64,000 nucleotides of DNA. Source: DATFFO01 sp963772815. GTDB lineage: Bacteria; Actinomycetota; Acidimicrobiia; Spongiisociales; ZC4RG35. Shown one piece after another: positions 8,045 to 15,835 of the stretch; the first letter of the stretch is position 1; every line of letters starts with the position of its first letter. The DNA is taken from the NCBI GenBank assembly GCA_963772815.1, contig CAVYYV010000006.1, positions 248,001-312,000 of the forward strand, written 5' to 3'. Below the pieces are notes generated by a model. That model was not told the DNA's origin. It saw only the letters and a program-made list of their open reading frames with translations, and ran no database searches. A program made the translations under genes and the position numbers.

Positions 8045-9846
8045 TCCGCCACCTTCCTGCGTCTCTCGGCGGCATCCTCCTCGTAGGCACGCACCAGGCG
8101 GACGTAGCCGGGCTGAGTCGCCATGAGTTGATCGTGGGTTCCCTGGGCCCTGACACATCCGTCCTCGACGAAGACCACCTCGTCGGCCAGTCGGATGGAC
8201 GAGGGCCGATAGGCGACGAGAACCACCGTGGAGGGAAGCGCGGCCGACTTGAGCCGGCGCAAGATCCGGGCCTCCACTGAGGGGTCCACAGCCGAGGTAG
8301 CGTCGTCGAGGATAAGCAGCCGGGGACGCCGGATCAAAGCCCTGGCCAGGGCAATGCGCTGGCGCTGACCACCGGAGAGGGCGGCGCCTCTCTCTCCGAT
8401 CCGCGTCTGGAATCCCTCGGGCAGGGACTCGATGAACTCGTCGGCGCCCGCCATCCGCGCCGCGTCCTCCACCGATTGGGACCTGTAGTCGGCTCCCAGC
8501 GTGATGTTCCCCCACACCGTGTCGTCGAACAAGAAGGAACTCTGAGACACGAAGGCCACCTCACGAGGGAGCTCGTGGCGGGCGAAGCTGCGCAGGTCGC
8601 GGCCATCGATGCGGATCCGCCCCGACCCTGGATCCCAGAGACGAGCCAGCAGCAATGTCAGGGTCGATTTGCCCGAACCGGTGGGACCCACGACGGCCAC
8701 GGTCTTCCCGGCTGGTATGTCGAGCGCCACCCGATCCAACACAACGGACTGGGGCTCGTAGCCAAAGCTGACCTGCTCTCCCTCGAGCGGGGCAGGCCCG
8801 GTCTCGGTGGCCGCCATCTCACTCCCGTACTCGACCAGCTCGGATACGCCCAGCACTCCCTCCACCCGTCGTTGGGCGGGAATGGAGGCGGCCATGTCGA
8901 ATAGCACGAAGGCGATCAGCTGAACGGGGAAAGCGAGCAGGCCAAGCAGGTAGAGAGCCGACACCACATCACCGGCGGTCACCGCCCCGGCGTCGACCCG
9001 GTACGCGCCTACGGCCAGCACGATCAGGCTGATGCCCGGCATCATCGACGTGATCAGGACCCGATAACTCTCCCATTTCACGTTGACCGTGATGATCCGG
9101 TCCCGCAGTTCGTCGGACGCCTCCCGGAGCCGGCCCTCCTCATGGTCTTCTCGTCCCAGAGCTTTGACGGTCACGGCTCCATCGAAGGACTCGTGAGCCA
9201 CCCGGGCCACCTCGCCCACCTGGCTCTGTATACCCTCCCACGAGGGATACACGCTGACCGCTGCCCGCACCTCGATCGTCACGATCGCCCCCAGGCCGAC
9301 CAGGGTCACCAGGCCCAGCCACGGATCGATGAGGAAGGTCAGGACCACCGTGCCCACCAGCAACAGCGAGACCCCGCTGGCGTAGGGGAAGGGCGAGAGC
9401 ACTCCGGTGGCCTGGCGAGCATCGTTGTCGGTGACGGCCAGCAGATCTCCGACCGACTGACGACCGAACCAGCCAAGCTCCAACCGCAGCAGATGGTCGA
9501 TCAGGTGCTCCCGGACGTCCTGTTGGGTCTTGAACTGCAGATATCCGGCCGAGTTGCGCCGCAGGACGATGGCTGAAGCCTTCCACACCGCCACTCCGAT
9601 TATCACACCCACCACCAGCCGCAGGCGCCCTCCGATGGGCTCGCCCGAGCCGAGGACCGGGATGATGGCGGTGTCCGTGACCCACCCGATCACGCGCGAG
9701 GCCGTGATTATCGCCCCGGCGTACAGAGCGGCGCCCAGCACGGCCAGCCCGAAAGGAGCCTTGCGGGCGCGGGCATAGCGACCCACCAGGCGAAGGCCCT
9801 CGGTGAGTACGGCGCGAGCGGAGACAGGGGCGGCAGGAACGGCCAT
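8041..9846 (-). CDS. ABC exporter half-transporter, degenerate NBD
   Basis: 601 residues: membrane domain (about 30-330) and nucleotide-binding domain with Walker A GPTGSGKS, canonical signature LSGGQRQ, and Walker B LLILDDATSAVD, where Asp replaces the catalytic Glu. It is the first gene of a two-gene operon and overlaps the second by GTGA. With the partner it would form an asymmetric dimer: this Walker B makes the degenerate site and this LSGGQ serves the active site of the other subunit. A TAGGCT box lies 12 nt before the ATG. Confidence 0.92.
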   Translation of the reverse strand: MAVPAAPVSARAVLTEGLRLVGRYARARKAPFGLAVLGAALYAGAIITASRVIGWVTDTAIIPVLGSGEPIGGRLRLVVGVIIGVAVWKASAIVLRRNSAGYLQFKTQQDVREHLIDHLLRLELGWFGRQSVGDLLAVTDNDARQATGVLSPFPYASGVSLLLVGTVVLTFLIDPWLGLVTLVGLGAIVTIEVRAAVSVYPSWEGIQSQVGEVARVAHESFDGAVTVKALGREDHEEGRLREASDELRDRIITVNVKWESYRVLITSMMPGISLIVLAVGAYRVDAGAVTAGDVVSALYLLGLLAFPVQLIAFVLFDMAASIPAQRRVEGVLGVSELVEYGSEMAATETGPAPLEGEQVSFGYEPQSVVLDRVALDIPAGKTVAVVGPTGSGKSTLTLLLARLWDPGSGRIRIDGRDLRSFARHELPREVAFVSQSSFLFDDTVWGNITLGADYRSQSVEDAARMAGADEFIESLPEGFQTRIGERGAALSGGQRQRIALARALIRRPRLLILDDATSAVDPSVEARILRRLKSAALPSTVVLVAYRPSSIRLADEVVFVEDGCVRAQGTHDQLMATQPGYVRLVRAYEEDAAERRRKVAE

Positions 9847-10009
9847 GGGAAAGACCCAAGCCTATCTGTGACGGCCTCCGGGCGAGGCCGAATATTCAAG
9901 CCCTCGGAGCCGGTCGTGGAGGAGGACAGCCGACCCGCCCGGTGCCGATGGTGACCTTGTGCCCTTCACGGAGGCGGGGAGCGAGCCGATCATGGGAATG
10001 GAGGTGAAC

Positions 10010-10546
10010 ATGGAACACAGCTCGACCATTAAAGCGATCCCACGTCCGGTGACTCCTGGTCGCGAAACCATGGCGCTGCGGCGGTTCCATCGCAACGGTA
10101 CCTGGACCGGGACCATACGAGAAGGGGGAATGGGGCCGGGCACCCCGGCGCAGACCGCCATCGGCAAGGCCACCCACCGATGGATCCAGGACGGCCGCTG
10201 GGTGGTAGGCGACTACGAGCAGGATCAGTTCCTCCTGGATGGGAGCTTCGTGCTCCGATGGCAGTTGCACTGGGTGTGTGGCTGGGACCCCGCCAATGCC
10301 GAGTACCGGGCCACGATCGCCGACAACTACGGACACGCAGACGTGCTCCGAGGATGGATCGAGGAAGACCTCATGATCTTCGAGTCGGTGAGCAGCTCGC
10401 TTCCTCGACTACGCCTCGCCTGGGACGCCTCCGGGCCCGACTCGATCCTGTGGCGCAACGAGATGTCTCTGGACGGCCAGACGTGGAGCCTGATCGAAGA
10501 CTATGAGATCACGCCGTCCGATCTCTTGGGGCTGAGCGAAGACTGA
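10010..10546 (+). CDS. DUF1579-like small protein
   Basis: 178 residues. There is no signal peptide or membrane segment. Aromatic-rich strands (RWQLHWVCGW, WRNEMSLDGQTWSLIEDYEI) suggest a beta-barrel, lipocalin-like fold resembling the DUF1579 family, whose function is unknown. Of several possible starts, the ATG at 10010 was chosen because GGAGG ends 5 nt before it. It is divergent from the ABC exporter operon. Confidence 0.6.
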   Translation: MEHSSTIKAIPRPVTPGRETMALRRFHRNGTWTGTIREGGMGPGTPAQTAIGKATHRWIQDGRWVVGDYEQDQFLLDGSFVLRWQLHWVCGWDPANAEYRATIADNYGHADVLRGWIEEDLMIFESVSSSLPRLRLAWDASGPDSILWRNEMSLDGQTWSLIEDYEITPSDLLGLSED

Positions 10547-10573
10547 GCCCCTCGGGGATCGGCCCGGTGCCGG

Positions 10574-10969
10574 CTAGGGCCCCGGAGCGGATCGTTGGGC
10601 ATCCACGATCAGAAATTCCGTGACCGCGAGGAGCCGAAGCATTGGCTTGACGGGCAGAGGCAAATCCGACCACACCGCTTCCCGCCCCACGATGCGCGGA
10701 TCACGCAGCCGGTAGTCGTGGCCGGCGTAGGCCAGCTCAGCGCCGCCCGCCGCCATCACGTTCTTCAGCCAATCGGTGTCGTGTCCATAGGTAAGGGCAA
10801 ATACGAAACCGTCGCCGCGGGGAAACACGTTGATGGGTATCTGGTAACGCTGTCCCGAACCGCGACCGACATGAGTCAGCCGGGCGAAGGGAGGGTGGTC
10901 AGCCAGCGGTTCCATGAAGCGGTTGACCAAGCGCCTGTTGAGTCGGGCCACGATGTCTGGAAGCGGCAT
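10574..10969 (-). CDS. Deazaflavin (F420)-dependent nitroreductase family protein
   Basis: 131 residues of the Ddn/AclJ split-barrel family. THVGRGSGQRYQIPINVF matches the characteristic T-x-GR-SG-x-R segment, and GDGFVFALTYGHDTDWLKNV the conserved substrate/cofactor side. Such proteins bind F420H2, or a quinone or lipid, in Actinobacteria. TAGGTT lies 6 nt before the ATG, implying a leaderless message. It is divergent from the 2H phosphoesterase gene with 71 bp between. A second family member sits at 40305-40727. Confidence 0.8.
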   Translation of the reverse strand: MPLPDIVARLNRRLVNRFMEPLADHPPFARLTHVGRGSGQRYQIPINVFPRGDGFVFALTYGHDTDWLKNVMAAGGAELAYAGHDYRLRDPRIVGREAVWSDLPLPVKPMLRLLAVTEFLIVDAQRSAPGP

Positions 10970-10975
10970 GAGTCA

Positions 10976-10981
10976 AACCTA
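10976..10981 (-). promoter_or_regulatory. -10 box for leaderless Ddn-like gene
   Basis: TAGGTT ends 6 nt before the ATG at 10969. There is no Shine-Dalgarno sequence. Confidence 0.5.
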
Positions 10982-11028
10982 TCCGGATCCTGGCCCGACT
11001 CCACGGATGTCGCGGACCACTGAGTCGG

Positions 11029-11034
11029 TAGCCT
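11029..11034 (+). promoter_or_regulatory. -10 box for leaderless 2H phosphoesterase gene
   Basis: TAGCCT ends 6 nt before the GTG at 11041, which decides the start in the absence of a ribosome binding site. Confidence 0.5.
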
Positions 11035-11040
11035 GCCGGT

Positions 11041-11601
11041 GTGTCGACCGATCCTCAGGAGCCGCTCGAGACCGGCCTGGTGATCCCGGTCCCTGCGGTC
11101 CAGGAAATGGTGCAACAGTGGTCGAACCGGGCCGACGCTGTTCCCCCGGTGGGGATTCCGCCCCATGTGACCCTCCTGTACCCCTTCGTTCCCCCCGAGC
11201 AGGTCGAAGAGCATCTCGATGAGCTGGAGCGATTCTTCGGCGCCGAGACCGCCTTCGATTTCAGCCTCACCGAGGTGGGCTGGTTCGGTCGGGATGTGGT
11301 CTACCTCCGGCCAGAGCCAATCGACCTGTTCCGCGGCCTGAGCGAACGGATAGGTCGCCACTGGCCCGACTACCCGCCCTACGGCGGTGCTCACACCGAG
11401 CCCGTCCCCCACTTGACCATCGCCGACGACGGAGACCCGGCGGCCATGGAGGAGATCGCCGCGTGGGCAGCGAAGCCGCTGCCCATCGCCTGTCGGGCCG
11501 ATGCCGTCTGGCTCATGGTTGGACACCCCCACCCACCGACCTGGAGTGTCAAGGCCCGCTTCGCCCTCAGGCCATTCTCTCCACCGGCGGGTGATCCGTA
11601 A
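11041..11601 (+). CDS. 2H phosphoesterase (2'-5' RNA ligase-like)
   Basis: 186 residues with the two H-x-T motifs that define the 2H phosphoesterase superfamily: His42-Val-Thr44 in PPHVTLLYPF and His124-Leu-Thr126 in PVPHLTIADD. Members act on 2'-5' linkages or cyclic phosphodiesters; the exact substrate here is unknown. The GTG start is supported by a TAGCCT box 6 nt upstream. Confidence 0.85.
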   Translation: MSTDPQEPLETGLVIPVPAVQEMVQQWSNRADAVPPVGIPPHVTLLYPFVPPEQVEEHLDELERFFGAETAFDFSLTEVGWFGRDVVYLRPEPIDLFRGLSERIGRHWPDYPPYGGAHTEPVPHLTIADDGDPAAMEEIAAWAAKPLPIACRADAVWLMVGHPHPPTWSVKARFALRPFSPPAGDP

Positions 11602-11705
11602 CCTAGATGCTGGCGTTTGTCCGTCTCGCGACCCCAGTGGTGCTCACCCGGCTGAGCTGGCGAACCACTAGGGTCCATCCACCAACACGGACCAGAGAGA
11701 CGACG

Positions 11706-13556
11706 GTGCACACCGAACCAGGCCAGTTCTATCTCGGCAGGCTCCTGGACCCGGACCGCAACGAGCCCACGGAGCCACTGCTGTATGAGTCGGGCGGTCT
11801 CGTCACACACGGAGTGATCGTCGGCATGACCGGCTCCGGCAAGACCGGGCTCGGCATCGACATCCTGGAGGAAGCGCTTCTCTCGCAGGTTCCGTGCCTG
11901 ATCATCGATCCCAAAGGGGACATGGGCGACCTGAAGCTGATCTTCCCCGATCTCTCACCCTCCGATTTCGCCCCCTGGCTGGACCCCTACGAGGCTGAGC
12001 GTGCGCACGAGACGATCGACCAGCTGGCAGCCAAAGTCGCCGACCGCTGGAAGAAGGGCCTCGCCTCATGGGACGTGGAGCCCGAACGGATGAGAAGACT
12101 GCTGAACGGGTCGTCGGTAACCATCTACACACCTGGCTCGACGGCCGGGGTCCCCATCAACGTACTCGGTTCCCTGGCCGCCCCTCCTTCCTCCTGGGAC
12201 GACGACGCCGAGCAGCTGCGGGACGAGATCGAGGGCTTCGTCTCCTCACTGTTGGTCCTGGCCGGAATCGAGGCCGACCCGGTCTCGAGCCCCTCCCACA
12301 TCCTCCTCGCCAACATCATCGAGAATGAGTGGAAGGCGGGTCGGGGCCTCGACCTGGCAGGCCTGGTCGGCCTGATCCAGGATCCGCCGTTTCGCAAGCT
12401 GGGGGTGTTCGACCTGGACAGCTTCTACCCGCGGGACGAGCGCACCGACCTGGCCATGAAGCTGAACGGGCTTCTGGCTTCGCCCTCTTTCGCCGCTTGG
12501 CTTCAGGGCGAGCCGCTGGACATGGAAGGGTTGCTGAGCGGAGAGCAGACCCAGGCAGCGATCATCTACCTGGCCCATCTGAGCGACTCGGAGCGGCAGT
12601 TCGCGGTGACGCTGCTGTTGAGCAAGCTGGTGTCCTGGATGCGTGGCCAAACCGGGACCGGGCGGTTGCGAGCCCTTGTCTACATGGATGAGGTGTTCGG
12701 CTTCGCGCCACCCGTTGCCGAGCCTCCCTCCAAGAAGCAGATCTTGACCATCGCCAAGCAGGCTCGGGCATACGGAGTGGGCATGATCCTGTCCACCCAG
12801 AACCCGGTCGACCTCGACTACAAGGTCATGTCGAACGCGGGAACCTGGATGGTGGGCCACCTGCAGACGGAGAACGACAAGAAGCGGATCCTCGAAGGCT
12901 TGGCCGACGCAGGGGGATTCACCGACACCGACGCCCTCGACACGATCATCTCCAACCTCGACAAGCGCCAGTTCGTCATGAGGCGGGCGGATTCCACCGA
13001 GCCGACGGCCTTCACCACCAGATGGGCCATGTCATACCTGGCCGGACCTCTCGACCGGGAGGACGTGAAGACATTGACGCAGGCCAGGACCGGCTCAAGA
13101 ACCGCCACCGAGCACATGGCCACCCCAGTGACGGTGGCCGGTTCCGCCACGCCCGCCGAAAGAGGATCTGCCCCTCCGGCCGTCGCCAGCGGCGTGCCGG
13201 TCAGCACTCTCGATCCTGGGGCGGCCTGGGCCAACCTGGTCGCGGCCGTGCCCGACGGGCAAGCGTTTCGAGCCATCGCCGCAGCGACGGTGTCCCTGGT
13301 CTATGACGACCGCAATGCCGGCGTAAATCACGAGGAGACGTTCGAGGCGGTGATCGACCCGCTCAGGGAGGACGTGGACCACTCGAACCTCCGCCAGGTG
13401 GACCACGACCAGCGTGACTTTCGGGAGGGATCACCCGAGCGAGGGTCCTTCGATGCCTCCGGAGCGCCGATTGACAACGGCAACTTCTGGCGTTCCTTGT
13501 CGGCACGCCTACGCGATCACCTGGCGCGGGAATCGTACGGTGACCGTGTGGCGTAA
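11706..13556 (+). CDS. HerA/DUF87-type ATPase, N-terminal part of a split gene
   Basis: 616 residues of a HerA/VirB4-like motor ATPase: Walker A GMTGSGKT at about 40-47, IIDPKGDMGDL after it, Walker B RALVYMDEVFGFA near 326, and STQNPVDLDYK downstream. The frame ends with LRDHLARESYGDRVA just where related proteins continue into WRN and coiled-coil sequence. That continuation is found in the overlapping next frame, and dropping one T near 13537 would join them as LARES-TVTVWRNAALEMYS. So this is probably one ~795-residue protein broken by a +1 frameshift, real or a sequencing error. GTG at 11706 was chosen; a TAGGGT box lies about 35 nt upstream. Confidence 0.8.
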   Translation: MHTEPGQFYLGRLLDPDRNEPTEPLLYESGGLVTHGVIVGMTGSGKTGLGIDILEEALLSQVPCLIIDPKGDMGDLKLIFPDLSPSDFAPWLDPYEAERAHETIDQLAAKVADRWKKGLASWDVEPERMRRLLNGSSVTIYTPGSTAGVPINVLGSLAAPPSSWDDDAEQLRDEIEGFVSSLLVLAGIEADPVSSPSHILLANIIENEWKAGRGLDLAGLVGLIQDPPFRKLGVFDLDSFYPRDERTDLAMKLNGLLASPSFAAWLQGEPLDMEGLLSGEQTQAAIIYLAHLSDSERQFAVTLLLSKLVSWMRGQTGTGRLRALVYMDEVFGFAPPVAEPPSKKQILTIAKQARAYGVGMILSTQNPVDLDYKVMSNAGTWMVGHLQTENDKKRILEGLADAGGFTDTDALDTIISNLDKRQFVMRRADSTEPTAFTTRWAMSYLAGPLDREDVKTLTQARTGSRTATEHMATPVTVAGSATPAERGSAPPAVASGVPVSTLDPGAAWANLVAAVPDGQAFRAIAAATVSLVYDDRNAGVNHEETFEAVIDPLREDVDHSNLRQVDHDQRDFREGSPERGSFDASGAPIDNGNFWRSLSARLRDHLARESYGDRVA

Positions 13557-14091
13557 CGCGGCCCTGGAAATGTACTCACGTGTCGGAGAGTCGAGGGACG
13601 ACTTCCGGACCCGATGCGTCGACGCCGCCCAGGACGGCGCCGACGGTGCGATCGCCCAACTCAAGGATCGCTACAGGACCCGAATCGAAGGGGTTAGGGA
13701 CCAGATCTCGCGGGCCGACCGTCGGGTCGCCGAGCTCGCCGTGGATGCATCGACGTGCCAGCAACAGGAGATCATGTCGGGCGTGGGGGACTTCCTCGGC
13801 GCTCTCCTTGGAGGCCGTTCCACCTCCGGGGCACTTAGAAGGGCGTCCTCACGGAGATCTCAAACCAGGCGCACGGAAGCCGACCTGGCCAGCGTCGAAT
13901 CCGGCCTCGACGAGAAACAGCAGAAGCTGGCCGATCTCGAGAGAGAACTCGAAGGCGAGGTAACCGACATCGTCGACGAATGGCATGCCAAAGCCGACGA
14001 GATCGCCTCGGTGGAGATACCGCTGGAGCGGTCAGATGTTCAGGTGACCGAGCTACGCCTGGTCTGGGTGCCGGTCCGCAACCTGGACTGA
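13540..14091 (+). CDS. Coiled-coil C-terminal domain of the HerA-like ATPase (split part)
   Basis: 183 residues if begun at GTG 13540 (or 13546), overlapping the upstream frame by 17 bp. It opens with TVWRNAALEMYSRVGES and has long coiled coils (about 25-70 and 115-165) around a Gly-rich patch GDFLGALLGG, ending in VRLVWVP-like sequence (LRLVWVPVRNLD). I recall this pattern from the C-terminus of single-chain DUF87/HerA-like ATPases in other bacteria. It may still be translated separately from the GTG, or it is the 3' half of a frameshifted gene. Function is unknown. Confidence 0.65.
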   Translation: MTVWRNAALEMYSRVGESRDDFRTRCVDAAQDGADGAIAQLKDRYRTRIEGVRDQISRADRRVAELAVDASTCQQQEIMSGVGDFLGALLGGRSTSGALRRASSRRSQTRRTEADLASVESGLDEKQQKLADLERELEGEVTDIVDEWHAKADEIASVEIPLERSDVQVTELRLVWVPVRNLD

Positions 14092-14267
14092 GCCGGTCGG
14101 CGCGGGCGACGCCCGACCTACCTCAGAATGGCTTCCTTGGGCGAGAACGAACGGATCATTCGTTGTTTGGACGATTCCGCGGGCCATGTGCTCGTTCAGG
14201 CCCGAAGAAGCAGTGGAGAGATCCCGTCGTTTACGGAAGCGACCGGGCTCGCGTGAGCCCTCGACGC

Positions 14268-15251
14268 TCAGATCAGGTCGGCCTCGCGAATGCCAAACGA
14301 CGGATGACGCAGGCGGCACAGGGCCAGCTTCTCCAGCTGGCGGATCCGCTCACGGGTCAGGTTGAACTCGTCGCCGATCTCCTCCAACGTGCGGGGCACA
14401 CCGTCGTAGAACCCATAGCGCAGGGCCAGGATCCGGCCCTCCCGCTCGGGGAGGCGCTCGATCGACTTGCGCAGGGAATTGGCGACGTCCATCTCCTCGG
14501 TCAACTGCACCGGGTCGGCGGCATCTTCGTCTTCGATGAAGTCGCCCAACTGGGCACCGTCCTCGCCGATGGGCTGTTCCAGGGACACGGTGTCCGCCAC
14601 TCCCAACGCCAGTTCGACTTTGTCGACGGTCACACCGGCTTCCTCGGCGATTTCCTCGGGGCGGGGATCGCGTCCCAGCTCAGCCTTGAGGCTCGCCTGC
14701 GCGGCTCGCACCGCAGCCAGTGTGTCGTGGAGATGCACCGGTATCCGCACCGTTCGGGACTTGTCGGCGATGGCGCGGGTGATGGCCTGACGGATCCACC
14801 AGGTGGCGTAGGTGGAAAACTTGAAGCCCTTGCGCCAGTCGAACTTCTCCACTGCCCGGATCAGCCCCAGGTTGCCCTCCTGGATCAGGTCGAGGAAATC
14901 GATGCCGGACGTGTTGGCGTAGCGGCGGGCGTTGGCCACCACGAGACGCAGGTTGGCGGTAAGGAAGGCATCCTTGGCCTCCCGGCCCTTGCGCTCCTGG
15001 CGGCGCAGCTCGATCTCTTGCTTCTTGCCCTTGTAGTCGCCCGTCTCGAGCCGTTCAGCAGCTTCCTCGCCCGACTCGATCCGCTGGGCCAGGTCCACTT
15101 CCTGTTCGGCCGTGAGCAAGTCGTACTCGCCGATGGCGGTGAGGTATTGCGACACCAGATCGGTGGTGAGGCGACCGCGCTCATCGGTCAGCTTGCTCTG
15201 GAGACGGGACCGCTTCTTGGAGCGGTCGCGCTTCGTGTCGGCTGCAGGCAT
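14268..15251 (-). CDS. Sigma-70 family RNA polymerase sigma factor (RpoD/SigB-like)
   Basis: 327 residues with all regions of a group 1/2 sigma factor: region 1.2 (LVSQYLTAIGEYDLLTAEQE), region 2 with the core- and -10-binding helices (DLIQEGNLGLIRAVEKFDW, FSTYATWWIRQAITRAIAD), region 3 (RDPRPEEIAEEAGV) and region 4 helix-turn-helix (TLEEIGDEFNLTRERIRQ). There is no region 1.1, and the length matches actinobacterial SigB/HrdD more than the main SigA, although it could be the primary sigma of a small-sigma lineage. ATG 15251 was chosen over TTG 15275 because GAAGGA precedes it. A -35/-10 pair is visible upstream. Confidence 0.93.
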   Translation of the reverse strand: MPAADTKRDRSKKRSRLQSKLTDERGRLTTDLVSQYLTAIGEYDLLTAEQEVDLAQRIESGEEAAERLETGDYKGKKQEIELRRQERKGREAKDAFLTANLRLVVANARRYANTSGIDFLDLIQEGNLGLIRAVEKFDWRKGFKFSTYATWWIRQAITRAIADKSRTVRIPVHLHDTLAAVRAAQASLKAELGRDPRPEEIAEEAGVTVDKVELALGVADTVSLEQPIGEDGAQLGDFIEDEDAADPVQLTEEMDVANSLRKSIERLPEREGRILALRYGFYDGVPRTLEEIGDEFNLTRERIRQLEKLALCRLRHPSFGIREADLI

Positions 15252-15296
15252 GGGTAACAGTCCTTCGTCAGGCAAAGTTGGTGGGCCGGGGTTTCC

Positions 15297-15325
15297 ACTA
15301 TGCCAGAAGATTCACCGGTTGTGAA
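15297..15325 (-). promoter_or_regulatory. Likely promoter of the sigma factor gene
   Basis: On the minus strand TTCACA (15320-15325) is followed after 17 nt by CATAGT (15297-15302), giving a leader of roughly 40 nt to ATG 15251. The remaining gap to the tandem repeat at 15584 shows no gene I can support. Confidence 0.45.
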
Positions 15326-15583
15326 CCCCCCGTTCACCGGCCAATCAGGCGTCCGAAGACGGCCAGGCTCGGTGATCGGCGATCACTCCGACGACACTCA
15401 CACAGGAAATGTGACGAACACAATCCCCGCGACCCGTATGCCCATGGTATCGGAGGCATCCACCAACCAGACGGGTCGGGCCCCGCGCCGAGTCCCGGTG
15501 CCACTCAGGCGAGGTGAGGCCCGATCACCTCGTCGATGACCCCGCCACATAGTCGTCGTCCACGGGAAGGCGTCGCACCGTGA

Positions 15584-15811
15584 GGCGGTGGGCGGGGACG
15601 GGAGGGATGGAATCGAGTCAGGGCGGTGGGCGGAGACGGGAGGGATGGAATCGAGTCAGGGCGGTGGGCGGGGACGGGAGGGATGGAATCGAGTCAGGGC
15701 GGTGGGCGGGGACGGGAGGGATGGAATCGAGTCAGGGCGGTGGGCGGGGACGGGAGGGATGGAATCGAGTCAGGGCGGTGGGCGGGGACGGGAGGGATGG
15801 AATCGAGTCCG
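15584..15811 (+). repeat. Six tandem 38-bp repeats with G-quadruplex motifs
   Basis: Six head-to-tail copies of a 38-bp unit at 15584, 15622, 15660, 15698, 15736 and 15774, nearly identical: copy 2 has one G-to-A change and copy 6 differs in its last two bases. Each unit except copy 2 contains GGGCGGGGACGGGAGGG, a textbook four-tract G-quadruplex motif with loops of 1-2 nt, followed by GGAATCGAGTC. The array ends 11 bp before the -10 box of the next gene, so it covers its -35 and upstream region. A period of 38 is not a multiple of three, so it is not a conserved protein repeat. There are no unique spacers, hence it is not CRISPR. Confidence 0.95.
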
Positions 15812-15822
15812 CCCCACACCAC

Positions 15823-15828
15823 TACGGT
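15823..15828 (+). promoter_or_regulatory. -10 box of the YyaL-type gene
   Basis: TACGGT ends 7 nt before GTG 15836. Its -35 region would fall inside the last 38-bp G-rich repeat. Confidence 0.55.
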
Positions 15829-15835
15829 GGATCCC

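Noticed and set aside
15584..15811. Tandem repeat considered as CRISPR or as a repeat protein
   Set aside because: No unique spacers between repeats and no cas genes; the 38-bp unit is not a multiple of three, so the encoded repeats change frame each copy.
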